64,000 bases of DNA from JAJEFO01 sp965221845 (GTDB lineage: Bacteria > Pseudomonadota > Alphaproteobacteria > Rhodobacterales > Rhodobacteraceae): the NCBI GenBank assembly GCA_965221845.1, contig OZ244919.1:1550001-1614000 (forward strand), read 5' to 3'. The notes under the pieces are model-generated. The model did not search any database and had not been told where the DNA came from. It saw only the letters and a list, made by a program, of their open reading frames with translations. The translations under genes were made by a program, and so were the position numbers. This document shows positions 1 to 8,745 of this stretch, in pieces. Each line of letters opens with the position of its first letter. The stretch's first letter is position 1.

Positions 1-199
1 GTCACAAGCCGCAAGGCCGCGAAAGGCGCCCGCGGCCGGGCGGCGCCTGCCGGCTTCTTGACCCGTGCGATCCCGCAGGATTCCATGCCGGCTTCGGTCC
101 GAAGCCCGCAAAGACGGGGAAGGGCGTGTTTGCCCGCACCGGCACGGGGTGCGGCCCGGCACGAATGCGGCATGGAAGTCCGCACCGAATGATGGTTTA
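1..199. other. Leader region without a recognised gene
   Basis: No coding sequence is convincing here. It precedes the TVP38 operon and may carry its promoter, but no good -35/-10 pair stands out. An in-frame upstream ATG at 65 would add 45 Arg-rich residues that do not resemble the family, so this stretch is treated as non-coding. Confidence 0.4.
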
Positions 200-934
200 A
201 TGAACGGCATGAGCGAAGAGACATCTCCGGCAGGCAAGCTCGCGAGGCGCCTTCCGCTTCTGGCCATCCTGGCGGTTGCGGCAGCAGGCGCGTTCACCTT
301 GCGGGACCATCTCGGCTTCGAGGCGCTGGCGGAGAACCGCGAGAGCCTGATCGCCTTCCGGGACGCGAACTACCTGCTCACGGCGCTCGCGTTCGTTGCC
401 GCCTACGTGGTCATCGTCGCGTTCTCCCTTCCGGGCGCCACGATCGCGACGCTGACGGGCGGGTTCCTCTTCTCCACGTTCCCGGGCGCGCTATACAACG
501 TTACGGCGGCCACGATCGGGGCAACGGCGATATTCCTGGCCGCCCGCATGGGGTTCGGCGAAAGGCTGGATCGCAGGCTGGACGCCTCCGAGGGCGCGAT
601 CAAGGCGATCAAGGACGGGATCGACAGCAACCAGTGGTCAATGCTGTTCCTGATCCGTCTCGTTCCAGCAGTGCCGTTCTTCGTCGCGAACCTGCTGCCC
701 TCGTTTCTCGGGGTCCCGCTCCGCCGTTTCGTGATCTCGACCTTCATCGGCATAATGCCCGGGACCGTGGTCTACACGTCGGTGGGCGCGGGACTGGGCG
801 AGGTCTTCGCCCGCGGACAGACCCCGGACCTCGGCATCATCTTCGAACCGCGGATCCTCATGCCGATTCTCGGCCTCTGCGCGCTTGCAGCGCTCCCGAT
901 CGTGATCAAGGCCGTGCGCGGAAGGGCTTTCTAG
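200..934 (+). CDS. TVP38/TMEM64 (VTT domain) family membrane protein
   Basis: Integral inner-membrane protein of the TVP38/TMEM64/DedA-like superfamily, about 244 residues. Hydrophobic segments are visible near residues 15-33, 55-100, 150-175, 180-200 and 220-240. The conserved VTT core includes a glycine-rich 'TGGFLF' stretch and the family-typical 'RLVPAVPFF..N' motif near residue 150. ATG at 200 or 209 is preferred because the longer frame back to 65 adds an Arg-rich non-family tail. The stop codon is 1 nt from the next ATG, so the gene is co-transcribed with the FAD oxidoreductase. VTT proteins and MerA-like reductases are often neighbours; the substrate is unknown and no specific function is claimed. 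Confidence 0.85.
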   Translation: MNGMSEETSPAGKLARRLPLLAILAVAAAGAFTLRDHLGFEALAENRESLIAFRDANYLLTALAFVAAYVVIVAFSLPGATIATLTGGFLFSTFPGALYNVTAATIGATAIFLAARMGFGERLDRRLDASEGAIKAIKDGIDSNQWSMLFLIRLVPAVPFFVANLLPSFLGVPLRRFVISTFIGIMPGTVVYTSVGAGLGEVFARGQTPDLGIIFEPRILMPILGLCALAALPIVIKAVRGRAF

Positions 935-935
935 G

Positions 936-2351
936 ATGGAACGGACAAGAGCGGACATACTCGTCATGGGCGCCGGCTCCGGCGGGCTCTCCGTGGCCGC
1001 CGGAGCCAGCCAGATGGGCGCGAAGGTCGTGCTCCTCGAAGGTCACAGGATGGGTGGCGACTGCCTGAATTTCGGGTGCGTGCCGTCCAAGGCCCTGATC
1101 GCGGCGGCCAGGCAGGCGCGTTCCATGACCGCGGGAGAGCCGTTCGGCATTGCGCCGGTCGCGCCGGACGTGGACTACGCGGCCGCCAAGGACCACGTGC
1201 GCAAGGTCATCGAGACGATAGCCCCGGCGGACAGCCAGGAACGGTTCGAGGGGCTCGGCGTCCGTGTAATCCGGCATTACGGACGGTTCGTTTCGCCGAA
1301 CGAGGTCCAGGCCGGCGATCACGTGATCAAGGCCCGCCGCATCGTGATCGCAACGGGCTCGTCGCCTCTGGTTCCGCCGATTCCCGGACTGGACAAGGTC
1401 GCGTGCCACACGAACGAGACCATCTTCGACCTGCGCGAACGCCCCGATCACCTGCTGGTCATCGGAGGCGGGCCCATCGGAATGGAAATGGCGCAGGCGC
1501 ATGTGCGCCTCGGCTCGAAGGTGACGGTGATCGAGGGCATGAAGGCGCTCGGCCGCGACGACCCCGAGGCCGCGGCGGTCGTTCTCGACAGGATGCGCGC
1601 CGAAGGCGTCGAGATCGTCGAGGACGCCCCGGCAGAGGAGGTCAGCGAGGACGGCGGCCTGATCAAGGTCAGGACCTCTCGGGGAAGCTTCACGGGATCG
1701 CACATGCTGATGGCCGTGGGTCGCAAGGTGAACATCGGGAAGCTCGATCTCGACAAGGGCAACGTCGCGCACGACCGGGCCGTGAAGGTCGATGCCGGTC
1801 TCCGGTCGATCTCGAACCGCAAGGTCTATGCCATCGGCGATGCGGCCGGCGGCCTGCAGTTCACCCATGTCGCCGGATACCATGCGGGCGTCATCATTCG
1901 CGCCATGCTCTTCGGCCTGCCGGCCAGGGCCAGGACGTCCCATGTCCCCTGGGTGACCTACACTGACCCGGAACTCGCGCAGGCCGGCCCGACAGAGGCC
2001 GAGGCCCGCAGGATCCATGGAGCCGCGCTTGCCGTGGCACGTTTCGACTATCACGAGAACGATCGCGCGATCGCCTCGCGGAAGACGGCCGGGTTCGCCA
2101 AGGTGATGGTGGTCAAGGGCCGGCCGGTCGGCGCGACCATCGTGGGCGAGGCGGCGGGGGAGCTTGTCGGCGTCTGGGCGCTCGCGATCGCCAACAGTCT
2201 CAAGATGGGCGCAGTGGCCGCAATGGTCGCGCCCTACCCGACGCTGGGCGAGATCAACAAGCGGGTCGCCGGCGCCTACTTCTCTCCAAGGCTCTTCGAA
2301 AGCCGGGCCGTGAAGCGAGCGGTCGGGATCGTTCAGCGCCTTGTCCCGTAA
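936..2351 (+). CDS. MerA/dihydrolipoamide dehydrogenase-like FAD-dependent disulfide oxidoreductase
   Basis: Class I pyridine-nucleotide disulfide oxidoreductase, 471 residues. An N-terminal FAD site (GAGSGG near residue 11) is followed by the redox pair Cys43 and Cys48 in CLNFGC, an NAD(P)-binding GGGPIG near residue 175, a second FAD motif (AIGDAAG) near 300 and the dimerisation domain. The C-terminus lacks the vicinal cysteines of true mercuric reductase. The usual His-Pro-Tyr-Pro-Thr active-site motif reads APYPTLGE, with the His replaced by Ala, so the electron acceptor may not be a classical disulfide. Tight coupling to the TVP38 gene (1 nt) and the kinase (15 nt) suggests one operon. 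The exact substrate is unknown. Confidence 0.88.
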   Translation: MERTRADILVMGAGSGGLSVAAGASQMGAKVVLLEGHRMGGDCLNFGCVPSKALIAAARQARSMTAGEPFGIAPVAPDVDYAAAKDHVRKVIETIAPADSQERFEGLGVRVIRHYGRFVSPNEVQAGDHVIKARRIVIATGSSPLVPPIPGLDKVACHTNETIFDLRERPDHLLVIGGGPIGMEMAQAHVRLGSKVTVIEGMKALGRDDPEAAAVVLDRMRAEGVEIVEDAPAEEVSEDGGLIKVRTSRGSFTGSHMLMAVGRKVNIGKLDLDKGNVAHDRAVKVDAGLRSISNRKVYAIGDAAGGLQFTHVAGYHAGVIIRAMLFGLPARARTSHVPWVTYTDPELAQAGPTEAEARRIHGAALAVARFDYHENDRAIASRKTAGFAKVMVVKGRPVGATIVGEAAGELVGVWALAIANSLKMGAVAAMVAPYPTLGEINKRVAGAYFSPRLFESRAVKRAVGIVQRLVP

Positions 2352-2366
2352 CGCCGGAATAGGACC

Positions 2367-3770
2367 ATGTTCCTGCACACGCTGTCCGGCAGATTCCTTG
2401 TCCTGACGGTCCTGTTCGTCATTCTGGCCGAAGTCCTGATCTTCGTGCCGTCGGTCGCCCGCTTCCGCGCGGACTACATGGCAGACCGCCTGGAGCGGGC
2501 GCAAATCGCTTCGCTTTCGCTGCTTGCGGAAGAAGCGATCAGGCCCGAGCTTGAGCGCGAGCTCCTGGAAAACGCGGGCGTCTTCAACGTCGTCCTTCAG
2601 CGCGACGAAGTGCGCGAGCTGGTGCTGTCATCGGATCTGCCGAGCCCGGTGTCCGCGACATATGACATCCGCCAGCCTGCGCCGGGCTCGCTGGTCCGTG
2701 ACGCGTTGGCACGCCTGCTGAAGCCTGCCCCCGAGGTCGTGCGCGTCATCGGCCATCCGGTGCAGGACGCGGGACTCCTGATCGAGGTCACCATGCCTAC
2801 AGGGCCGCTCCGGGAGGAGATGCTGGACTACGGCCTGCGGATCCTGCTTCTCTCGGCGGCCATCTCGGCAGTGGCGGCAACGCTTCTTTTCCTTGCGGTT
2901 CACCATTTGATGGTGAGGCCCATGAGGGCGGTGGTGTCCGCCGTGCAGTCCTATGCCGAAGCGCCGGAGGACACGCGGCGCATCATCGAGCCGTCTTCCC
3001 GCACCGGCGAAATCGGGGAAGCAGAGGCGGCGCTGAAGTCAATGCAGACCGAACTGACCTCCGTGCTTCGGCACCGGGAGCGCCTGGCCTCGCTTGGAAG
3101 CGCGGTCGCCAAGGTGAGCCATGACCTCAGGAACATCCTGACTTCGGCGCAGCTTTTCGCGGACCGGATTGAGGCGTCCGATGATCCGGCAGTCGCCCGG
3201 ATGCTGCCCAAGCTGATGAGCTCGATCAGCCGCGCCGTTCATCTTTGCGAACGCACGCTGGCGTTCGGCAAGGCCGAAGAGCCTCCGCCCGCCCTCATGC
3301 TGGTCAACCTTGCCGCCATCGTGGAGGACGTCGTCGATGCGGAGCAACTGGCCTCCGAGACGCAAGGAGTCGCGTTCAGCGCCGAAGTGCCGCCCGGGAT
3401 GACCCTGCGCGCCGATGCCGAGCAGCTCTACCGCGTCCTCTCAAACCTCGTTCGCAACGCGAGGCAGGCAATGGAGGCGACGAAGAGCGAGGGAGAGGTG
3501 CGAATAGCGGCAACGGAGGATGACACGTGCTGGCGGATCAAGGTCAGCGACACGGGGCCGGGCCTCCCGTCTCGCGCAAGGAAACATCTCTTCACGCCAT
3601 TCCAGGGCGGTGCCTCGAAGGGCGGAGCGGGACTGGGTCTCGCCATCTCTGCCGAGCTTGTGCGCGGCCACGGGGGCCGGCTGTCGCTCGGGGACACGGG
3701 TCCCGACGGCACGACCTTCTTCGTGACGCTGCCCAAGGCGATGATCGAAGGGGAGGAGGCCTTCGGCTAG
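2367..3770 (+). CDS. HAMP-domain sensor histidine kinase
   Basis: Membrane-bound two-component sensor kinase, 467 residues. TM1 lies near residues 8-28, a periplasmic domain follows, TM2 lies near 155-180, then HAMP. The H-box is KVSHDLRN with phospho-acceptor His252. The HATPase region has an N-box (NLVRNARQAME), G1 (DTGPGLP) and G2 (GGAGLGLAIS). All catalytic motifs are present, so it should autophosphorylate. It is third in a compact operon 15 nt after the oxidoreductase. No response regulator lies in the sequenced flank on either side, so the partner must be elsewhere. The signal is unknown; co-transcription with a disulfide oxidoreductase hints at redox or envelope sensing, which is inference. 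Confidence 0.9.
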   Translation: MFLHTLSGRFLVLTVLFVILAEVLIFVPSVARFRADYMADRLERAQIASLSLLAEEAIRPELERELLENAGVFNVVLQRDEVRELVLSSDLPSPVSATYDIRQPAPGSLVRDALARLLKPAPEVVRVIGHPVQDAGLLIEVTMPTGPLREEMLDYGLRILLLSAAISAVAATLLFLAVHHLMVRPMRAVVSAVQSYAEAPEDTRRIIEPSSRTGEIGEAEAALKSMQTELTSVLRHRERLASLGSAVAKVSHDLRNILTSAQLFADRIEASDDPAVARMLPKLMSSISRAVHLCERTLAFGKAEEPPPALMLVNLAAIVEDVVDAEQLASETQGVAFSAEVPPGMTLRADAEQLYRVLSNLVRNARQAMEATKSEGEVRIAATEDDTCWRIKVSDTGPGLPSRARKHLFTPFQGGASKGGAGLGLAISAELVRGHGGRLSLGDTGPDGTTFFVTLPKAMIEGEEAFG

Positions 3771-3803
3771 CGGCCAGTCAAGAACGATTCCAGTAACTGC
3801 TCG

Positions 3804-3812
3804 CCCCCCCCC
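3804..3812. repeat. C9 homopolymer tract
   Basis: Nine consecutive C residues just after the kinase gene. It is the shortest of three poly-C runs in this window (others at 5552-5566 and 40473-40484), all close to mobile-element remnants. Confidence 0.8.
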
Positions 3813-3954
3813 TTGCGGGGATCCGGCGATCGGCTTCAGACCAGTTGCACAGCCTTGCCCGTGAGCGCGACCTGCATGGCGGTCATGGGGTTGCATCCCT
3901 TGCACCCCATCGACTTCAGGCAGCTTGAGATGCGGCATCAGGCTCCGCATTTCG

Positions 3955-4325
3955 GCGACCGGACACAGCCGGAGATCTTCTGCCTGACCTTGGCCATCCG
4001 GATGTCACGCTCGCTTCGGCTGTTTGTGAACGGCACTGCGGGATCTTGCACGAACCGCAGGATTTCGGCTTCGTGCCCGGCGAAGGCCTCATGCAGGTTC
4101 TCGGCGTCCGGTTTCGCCCTTGGTGCGGGACGGCGGCTTCGGGCGTTCCCGCTTTCCCCTGGTCAGGATGGTCCGGCAGCGTTTCCGCACGGCCCTGGAA
4201 TCCGGCTCGGCCAGCCTCCTGTCCGGGCTCTCGCGGACCTTGCGGGCGGTCTCCTTCATGAGCCGCTTCATGCTCCCGGCCCGGGAATGGCTGCTGGAGT
4301 CGATGACGAACCGGAGATCGCGCAA
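3955..4325 (-). pseudogene. IS66-family transposase, C-terminal remnant
   Basis: Read on the minus strand, two out-of-register segments give a TnpC-like tail. One resembles the IS66 segment 'LRDLRFVI...MKRLMKE'; the other gives LHEAFAGHEAEILRF, VPFTN and then RMAKVRQKISGC, the IS66 C-terminal signature. There is no start, no N-terminal half and at least one frameshift between the pieces, so this is dead. It lies between the kinase operon and the Calx-beta gene and marks the start of the mobile region. It is distinct from the IS66 copy at 37.7-39.8 kb. Sequence from 4331 to 4740 shows nothing recognisable. Confidence 0.65.
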
Positions 4326-4740
4326 CAGGCGGCTCCCAGGGAACGGAGTGGACGCTGGAAGAGAGGGAGCCAGGAACGGCGCGCTCCACCTTGCACAACC
4401 ATCCTGAAGGCGAACGGCCTCCGGCCGCGCCAGGCGAGGACCTTCAAGGTCTCGCGCGACCCCTGGTTCGAGATCAAGTCGACCTCGCGGGCCCTGCGTC
4501 CCTTGCCATGGCTCTCGCTCCTGTCCCTTGCCTCAACGCGCGCCACCGGCCGGCTTGCCCGACACTTGCACGGCACGCCGCATGGATGGCGGAACAGAAC
4601 CGACGAAGTCAAAAATCTGAACTACACCCGGATACCCCGCGCCACCTGGCGGATCGCTCGGGAACATCGCGCCACGACGGGTCCCCCGTGCGCGGAGCCG
4701 CCAGAGAGAACCGCCTCCGGGCCGGGAAGGGTTCGATCCG

Positions 4741-5373
4741 TCAGTTCAACGCGGCCGGGCCTCCTCCGGCGACACCTGGATCAGGAGCTTGCCCGCCGGG
4801 ATCGGCATCGTTATCGGGCTGGGGTTCTTTCGGGTGGTCGGGAGCCTCAGGAGCTGCGTCGGCCTCATCAGGTGTGTTGAGAACATTCAGCGGCAGATTT
4901 GGATCCCGAATGGTTCCCGTTGTCGCTGCATACTCCGGCAATCGGGGAATGTAGCCCTCACTTCTCCAGGTGATCCCGTCTGCGGAGGTCTCCATGTCCG
5001 TCAGTTGCAGCTGAAAGAACTCGGGGACCGTCTCGGCCGTGTCATCGACAAGGGTCTGGACGGTGATCCTCTTAACCCGCTCCCCAACGTTGAACTGAAG
5101 GGTCCCTTGAGACTCGATGTAATCGCTCCCGGCCGTCGCGGACGCATCTTCGGTGTGGTACCGCCAGCGCACCGCGAACGCGAGTTTCTCGGGAACCTGG
5201 ACCGTAAAGACTGCCGGTTCCCCTTCGACGACCCGGACGTCGTCCAATTGAAACCACTCACTTGAGTCCGTCAACCAGTTCTTTGCGATTCCCTCCGAGA
5301 CGCTCCCGACCGAGACTGCCAGGGCAGTTAATACGGTACGCCCCATTCCAAACAAGGTTCGATACGTTGCCAT
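4741..5373 (-). CDS. Secreted single Calx-beta domain protein
   Basis: A 210-residue exported protein. ATG at 5373 is chosen because a strong GGAGGAAG Shine-Dalgarno lies 5 nt upstream and a signal-peptide-like N-terminus follows (MATYRT, hydrophobic 13-25, small residues near 31). One Calx-beta domain occupies about residues 40-125, with the typical pattern VEGEPAVFTVQV, then D-ASATAGSDY, then VPEFFQLQL. The C-terminal 40 residues are Pro/Asp/Glu-rich and probably disordered. Calx-beta domains bind calcium and usually occur in larger adhesins; a single-domain version is uncommon. It sits alone between an IS66 remnant and a poly-C tract, so horizontal origin is plausible. Function unknown. 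Confidence 0.75.
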   Translation of the reverse strand: MATYRTLFGMGRTVLTALAVSVGSVSEGIAKNWLTDSSEWFQLDDVRVVEGEPAVFTVQVPEKLAFAVRWRYHTEDASATAGSDYIESQGTLQFNVGERVKRITVQTLVDDTAETVPEFFQLQLTDMETSADGITWRSEGYIPRLPEYAATTGTIRDPNLPLNVLNTPDEADAAPEAPDHPKEPQPDNDADPGGQAPDPGVAGGGPAALN

Positions 5374-5900
5374 CCCGCTTCCTCCAGATGTTGTCATAAC
5401 ACTTCCTGTACGCAGGCAATCCCATTCCGCCGGAGAGCAAAGACCAGATTGCCTCTCCCTGCTGAAACGAGGCGACTCGCTCCCTCATACGTTTCAGTGT
5501 GTCCTCCTCTATCTCCCTTCATTACAAAGATCAACACAAAATGTAACCGCTCCCCCCCCCCCCCCCTCCTGTTGACCATTGATGGTCCTGCCTGACGGGA
5601 TCCGGGCAAGGCATCCTCTCCGGTTCCCGGCCTCTGTCGCTGCCCGTTGGCCAGCAATTCCCGCGAGATTTCCTTTCGTTCATTGTCAGTCGGTTGCGCG
5701 GCAGCCACGAATCTTCCTGTCGCAGGCCTTTCCCGCCGGACCGGCCTTGCCGCGGCCAGGCAGGAGCCGGGCAGCAGATGTCCGGAAACCCCTTTCGCAG
5801 GCATCCGCCGATGCCAGGGCCGTGCTTCGCGCGGTGCGTGCGTGCTTCGGCCGCGTCCCCGACCCGGTCGACGCGCGCGGCTTCAGCCTCTCCGGGAGGC
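5374..5900. other. Intergenic region with C15 tract; no recognisable gene
   Basis: The stretch upstream of the Calx-beta gene contains a Shine-Dalgarno-like GAGGAGG near 5500, a C15 tract (5552-5566) and GC-rich sequence to 5900. Open frames on both strands resemble no known family and have the skewed composition of chance frames. The poly-C tract lies about 180 nt upstream of the Calx-beta start (poly-G on its coding strand). Confidence 0.5.
5552..5566. repeat. C15 homopolymer tract
   Basis: Fifteen C residues in a row followed by TCCTG. A similar C12 run followed by TCCTG is found at 40473-40484. The length makes slippage, or sequencing and assembly error, likely. Confidence 0.85.
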
Positions 5901-6139
5901 CTCTTATGAGCCCCGGTGCTGTCAAGCGCTTTCTTCATGACGTGTCACATCGATCCGTCTCCTTGCGAGGGCGGCTCGGCGCCGCTCGGGGATTCTCCAG
6001 GCAGAACGTCGCGGTTCCTCGGCGCGCCCAACACTCAACGGCGCGTCCAGACTCTTGTCCGGTTCGGTCTGCCGGCCTGTGCCGGCCCCGTGACCACGGT
6101 GCCCCGTTCGGGCGGTGCGACGTTCCGGGAGGCGGGACC
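5901..6139 (-). mobile_element. Solo IS110-family right end (remnant)
   Basis: About 239 bp that match, in inverted orientation and with few differences, positions 39276-39516, the non-coding right end of the IS110 element inserted in the IS66 gene. The match ends at the same point, GGCTCATAAG plus AG, which in the other copy is the element boundary and core dinucleotide. No transposase is attached, so this is a truncated element. It lies directly upstream of the tandem integrases. Confidence 0.7.
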
Positions 6140-6456
6140 GCGGCCTGCCGGCCGACGACGCGAACCCCGGCCTGAAGACCGACATGCCCGGATGCGGGGA
6201 GAGAGGATCCAGGGGGTCTCGCGGGCCGCCGGCCTTCCGCCCGACCGGGACGCGGCGTGTCCGTGATGCGGTGCGGCCGCGTGCGGGACGGGCGGCCGGG
6301 AACGGGACGTTCCGGACACCGGGGCCCGCACCTGCGGTGCTGTGAAGAGAAACAAGATACTGAACGCAAACGACTTTCTCTCTCGCGTCAAGGACCGGAA
6401 TGCGGCGATCCCGCCTCTTTCCGGTCCGCCGGCGCAACTGATTCGGGAGAGATTCC

Positions 6457-7581
6457 ATGGCCAATCGCCGCCTGACCCAGAGACTGATCGACACACTCAG
6501 GCCCTGCAAAACCGTCCGCGAGATCCGCGACACGGATCTCCGCGGCTTCGGCGTCCGGATCCTGCCCTCCGGACGCAGGCGCTACTTCGTGCACGCCCAG
6601 ACCGGCGGGCGGCGATCGTGGAAGACCGTCGGCGACGCCGGCGCGATGCCCCTGGCCGAGGCCCGGGAAGCTGCACGGGCGCATCTTGCGGCGCTCCGGG
6701 CGGGCGATCCCTCCCGCCCTGCGGCTGCCGCGGAGATCCCGTTCGAGGAGGTCGCGGAGGCCGCGTTCCGCCGGCATTCCAGGACCTGGAAGCCCGGCAC
6801 GCTGGAAGTGAACCGCAGGTACCTGAAGAACCAGATCCTTCCCCGGTTCCGGGGGCGGCCGGTCGGCGCCATCACGGGCGCGGACGTCCGGCAGTGGTTC
6901 GCCTCGCTGCGGCCGACGCCCGCCGCCGCCGACCGGGCGCTGCCCGTGCTGTCGGTGATCATGCGGGAGGCCGAGACGCTCGGGCACCGCCCGGAGGGCG
7001 GCAACCCGTGCCGGAACGTCCGGCGCCACCGGCGGCGCGGCCGCGAGCGGTTCCTGTCCCGCGAGGAGGCCCGGCGGCTGGGCGGGGCGCTGGCGCGGCA
7101 TGACGGCCATGCCCTGGCCGCCGCGGTCAGGCTCCTGCTCCTGACCGGCTGCCGCAGGAGCGAGGTCATGACCCTGCAGTGGCGGGACTTCCACGACGGC
7201 CACCTGTTCCTGCGGGACGGCAAGACGGGACCGCGGACCGTCTGGCTGTCGTCGGCCGCCCGCGCGGTCCTGGACGGCCTGCCCCGGAACGGAACGTGGG
7301 TCTTTCCGGGGAGGAACGGAACCGGACCGGCGCAGGGCCTCAGCCGTTTCTGGCAGAGGCTGCGGGACGAGGCGGGCCTTCGCGATGTCCGCCTGCACGA
7401 CCTGCGGCATTCGTACGCGAGCTTCGCGCTCCGGTCCGGCGAGACCGTTCTCACGATCGGCCGCCTGCTCGGCCACGGCAGGCCTGAGACGACCCTGAAG
7501 TACATCCACCTCGATGACGGATCGGTGCGCGACGCCGTCGACGCCGTGGCCCCGGTCCTGGGCGGGGAGGGCCGGTCATGA
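6457..7581 (+). CDS. Tyrosine recombinase/integrase (first of a tandem pair)
   Basis: Phage/ICE-type tyrosine recombinase, 374 residues. It has an N-terminal arm-binding region (1-90), a SAM-like core-binding domain (about 95-190) and a catalytic domain. Catalytic residues visible are Arg in TGCRRSE near 232, His and Arg in HDLRHSY near 313-316, His in LGHG near 338 and the nucleophile Tyr in LKYIHL near 348. All are intact. The start is supported by GGGAGAG 7-13 nt upstream. The stop overlaps the start of the second recombinase by 4 nt (ATGA). The pair probably integrates or excises the surrounding element. Its att site was not found. Confidence 0.9.
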   Translation: MANRRLTQRLIDTLRPCKTVREIRDTDLRGFGVRILPSGRRRYFVHAQTGGRRSWKTVGDAGAMPLAEAREAARAHLAALRAGDPSRPAAAAEIPFEEVAEAAFRRHSRTWKPGTLEVNRRYLKNQILPRFRGRPVGAITGADVRQWFASLRPTPAAADRALPVLSVIMREAETLGHRPEGGNPCRNVRRHRRRGRERFLSREEARRLGGALARHDGHALAAAVRLLLLTGCRRSEVMTLQWRDFHDGHLFLRDGKTGPRTVWLSSAARAVLDGLPRNGTWVFPGRNGTGPAQGLSRFWQRLRDEAGLRDVRLHDLRHSYASFALRSGETVLTIGRLLGHGRPETTLKYIHLDDGSVRDAVDAVAPVLGGEGRS

Positions 7582-8738
7582 CGAGGCGGACGCGACTGAC
7601 CGACGCGGGCGTCATGCGGCTCAGGCCCGGCCGCAGGGACCGCACGGTCTGGGACACGCTCACGCCCGGACTCGGTGTCCGCGTCAGGACGTCCGGCTTC
7701 CGGGGCTACGTCTTCCACCAGAGGGGACAGGGCGGCGCCCGGCGGGTCTCGCTGGGGCCTGTCGCGCTGAAGACGGTCGCGGAAGCCCGAAGGGAGTGCC
7801 TTGCGATCCAGCTGGACGGCGGCGCCGCCGGGTCCGGCACGGGTCCGAGGCCCGGCGACGGCATTCCCCTGTTCCGGGACTACGTGGCCGACCCCTGGAT
7901 GGCCGAATGCCGCGGCCGCTGGAAGCCGGCGACGCGGAGGTTCGTGGAGTCCCTTCTGCGGTGCCAGCTGCTCCCGGAATTCGGGCGCCTGCGGCTCGAC
8001 CGGATCGCCCCGGCGGACGTGGACGCGTGGTTCGAGCGCTGCAGCGCCACGGCGCCGGGCAACGCCAACAAGGCGCTGGCGCTGCTCCGGCAGGTCATGA
8101 ACCATGCCGTCGCGGGCGGCCTGGTCGCCGCGAACCCCGCCCGGCGGACGCGGACGAACCCGAGGCCCCGGCTCACGAGGTTCCTGTCGGCCGACGAGAT
8201 CGTCCGGCTTCACCAGGCGCTCGACGAATGCGTCGCCGGGCGGCCCGCATGGGAGGGGCAGGCCGAGATCATACGCCTTCTGCTGCACACGGGCTGCCGC
8301 AGGGGCGAGATCAAGGACCTGAAGTGGTCGGAGGTCGACGGGGACGCGCTCCGGCTCGCCGACGGCAAGACCGGGCCGAGGACCGTGCACCTGAGCGCGG
8401 AGGCCCGCGCGGTCGTCGACCGGCAGCGGCGCGGGAGCGGCCCGTTCGTGTTTCCCTCCCCCGGCGATCCGGGCAGGCCGCACGGAAAGGACCTGGCGCT
8501 GTGGCCCCGGGTCCGGGACCGGGCCGGCCTCGAAGGCGTCCGGCTGCATGACCTGAGGCACACGTACGCCTCCCAGGCCGTCATGAAGGGCGTGCCCCTG
8601 CCCGTGGTGGCCCGGCTGCTCGGTCACAGCCACGTGCGGATGACCATGAGATACGCCCATGTCGGGGACCGGGAGGTTGTCGCGGCGGCCGAGAGGATCG
8701 GCGAGGCGATTTCGCGGGCGCTGGACGGTCCCGATTGA
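7578..8738 (+). CDS. Tyrosine recombinase/integrase (second of a tandem pair)
   Basis: A second tyrosine recombinase, 386 residues, similar in plan to its upstream neighbour but clearly diverged. Catalytic signatures are TGCRRGE near 238, HDLRHTYAS near 322, LGHSH near 347 and the Tyr of MRYAHV near 358. Start and stop overlap the first gene by 4 nt, so the two are translationally coupled and may act as a heteromer. Tandem recombinases are known in some transposons and islands (for example Tn554 TnpA/TnpB and recombinase-in-trio elements). An IS30 copy begins 7 nt after the stop and could have removed a downstream partner. Confidence 0.9.
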   Translation: MTRRTRLTDAGVMRLRPGRRDRTVWDTLTPGLGVRVRTSGFRGYVFHQRGQGGARRVSLGPVALKTVAEARRECLAIQLDGGAAGSGTGPRPGDGIPLFRDYVADPWMAECRGRWKPATRRFVESLLRCQLLPEFGRLRLDRIAPADVDAWFERCSATAPGNANKALALLRQVMNHAVAGGLVAANPARRTRTNPRPRLTRFLSADEIVRLHQALDECVAGRPAWEGQAEIIRLLLHTGCRRGEIKDLKWSEVDGDALRLADGKTGPRTVHLSAEARAVVDRQRRGSGPFVFPSPGDPGRPHGKDLALWPRVRDRAGLEGVRLHDLRHTYASQAVMKGVPLPVVARLLGHSHVRMTMRYAHVGDREVVAAAERIGEAISRALDGPD

Positions 8739-8745
8739 GCGCCGC

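Noticed and set aside
906..2504. Open frame antisense to the FAD oxidoreductase
   Set aside because: Shadow of a GC-rich gene; composition is random.
5258..5488. 76-residue minus-strand frame with a good ribosome site overlapping the Calx-beta gene
   Set aside because: Overlaps 116 nt of a better supported gene in another frame and has no recognised domain; left unannotated though the ribosome site is notable.
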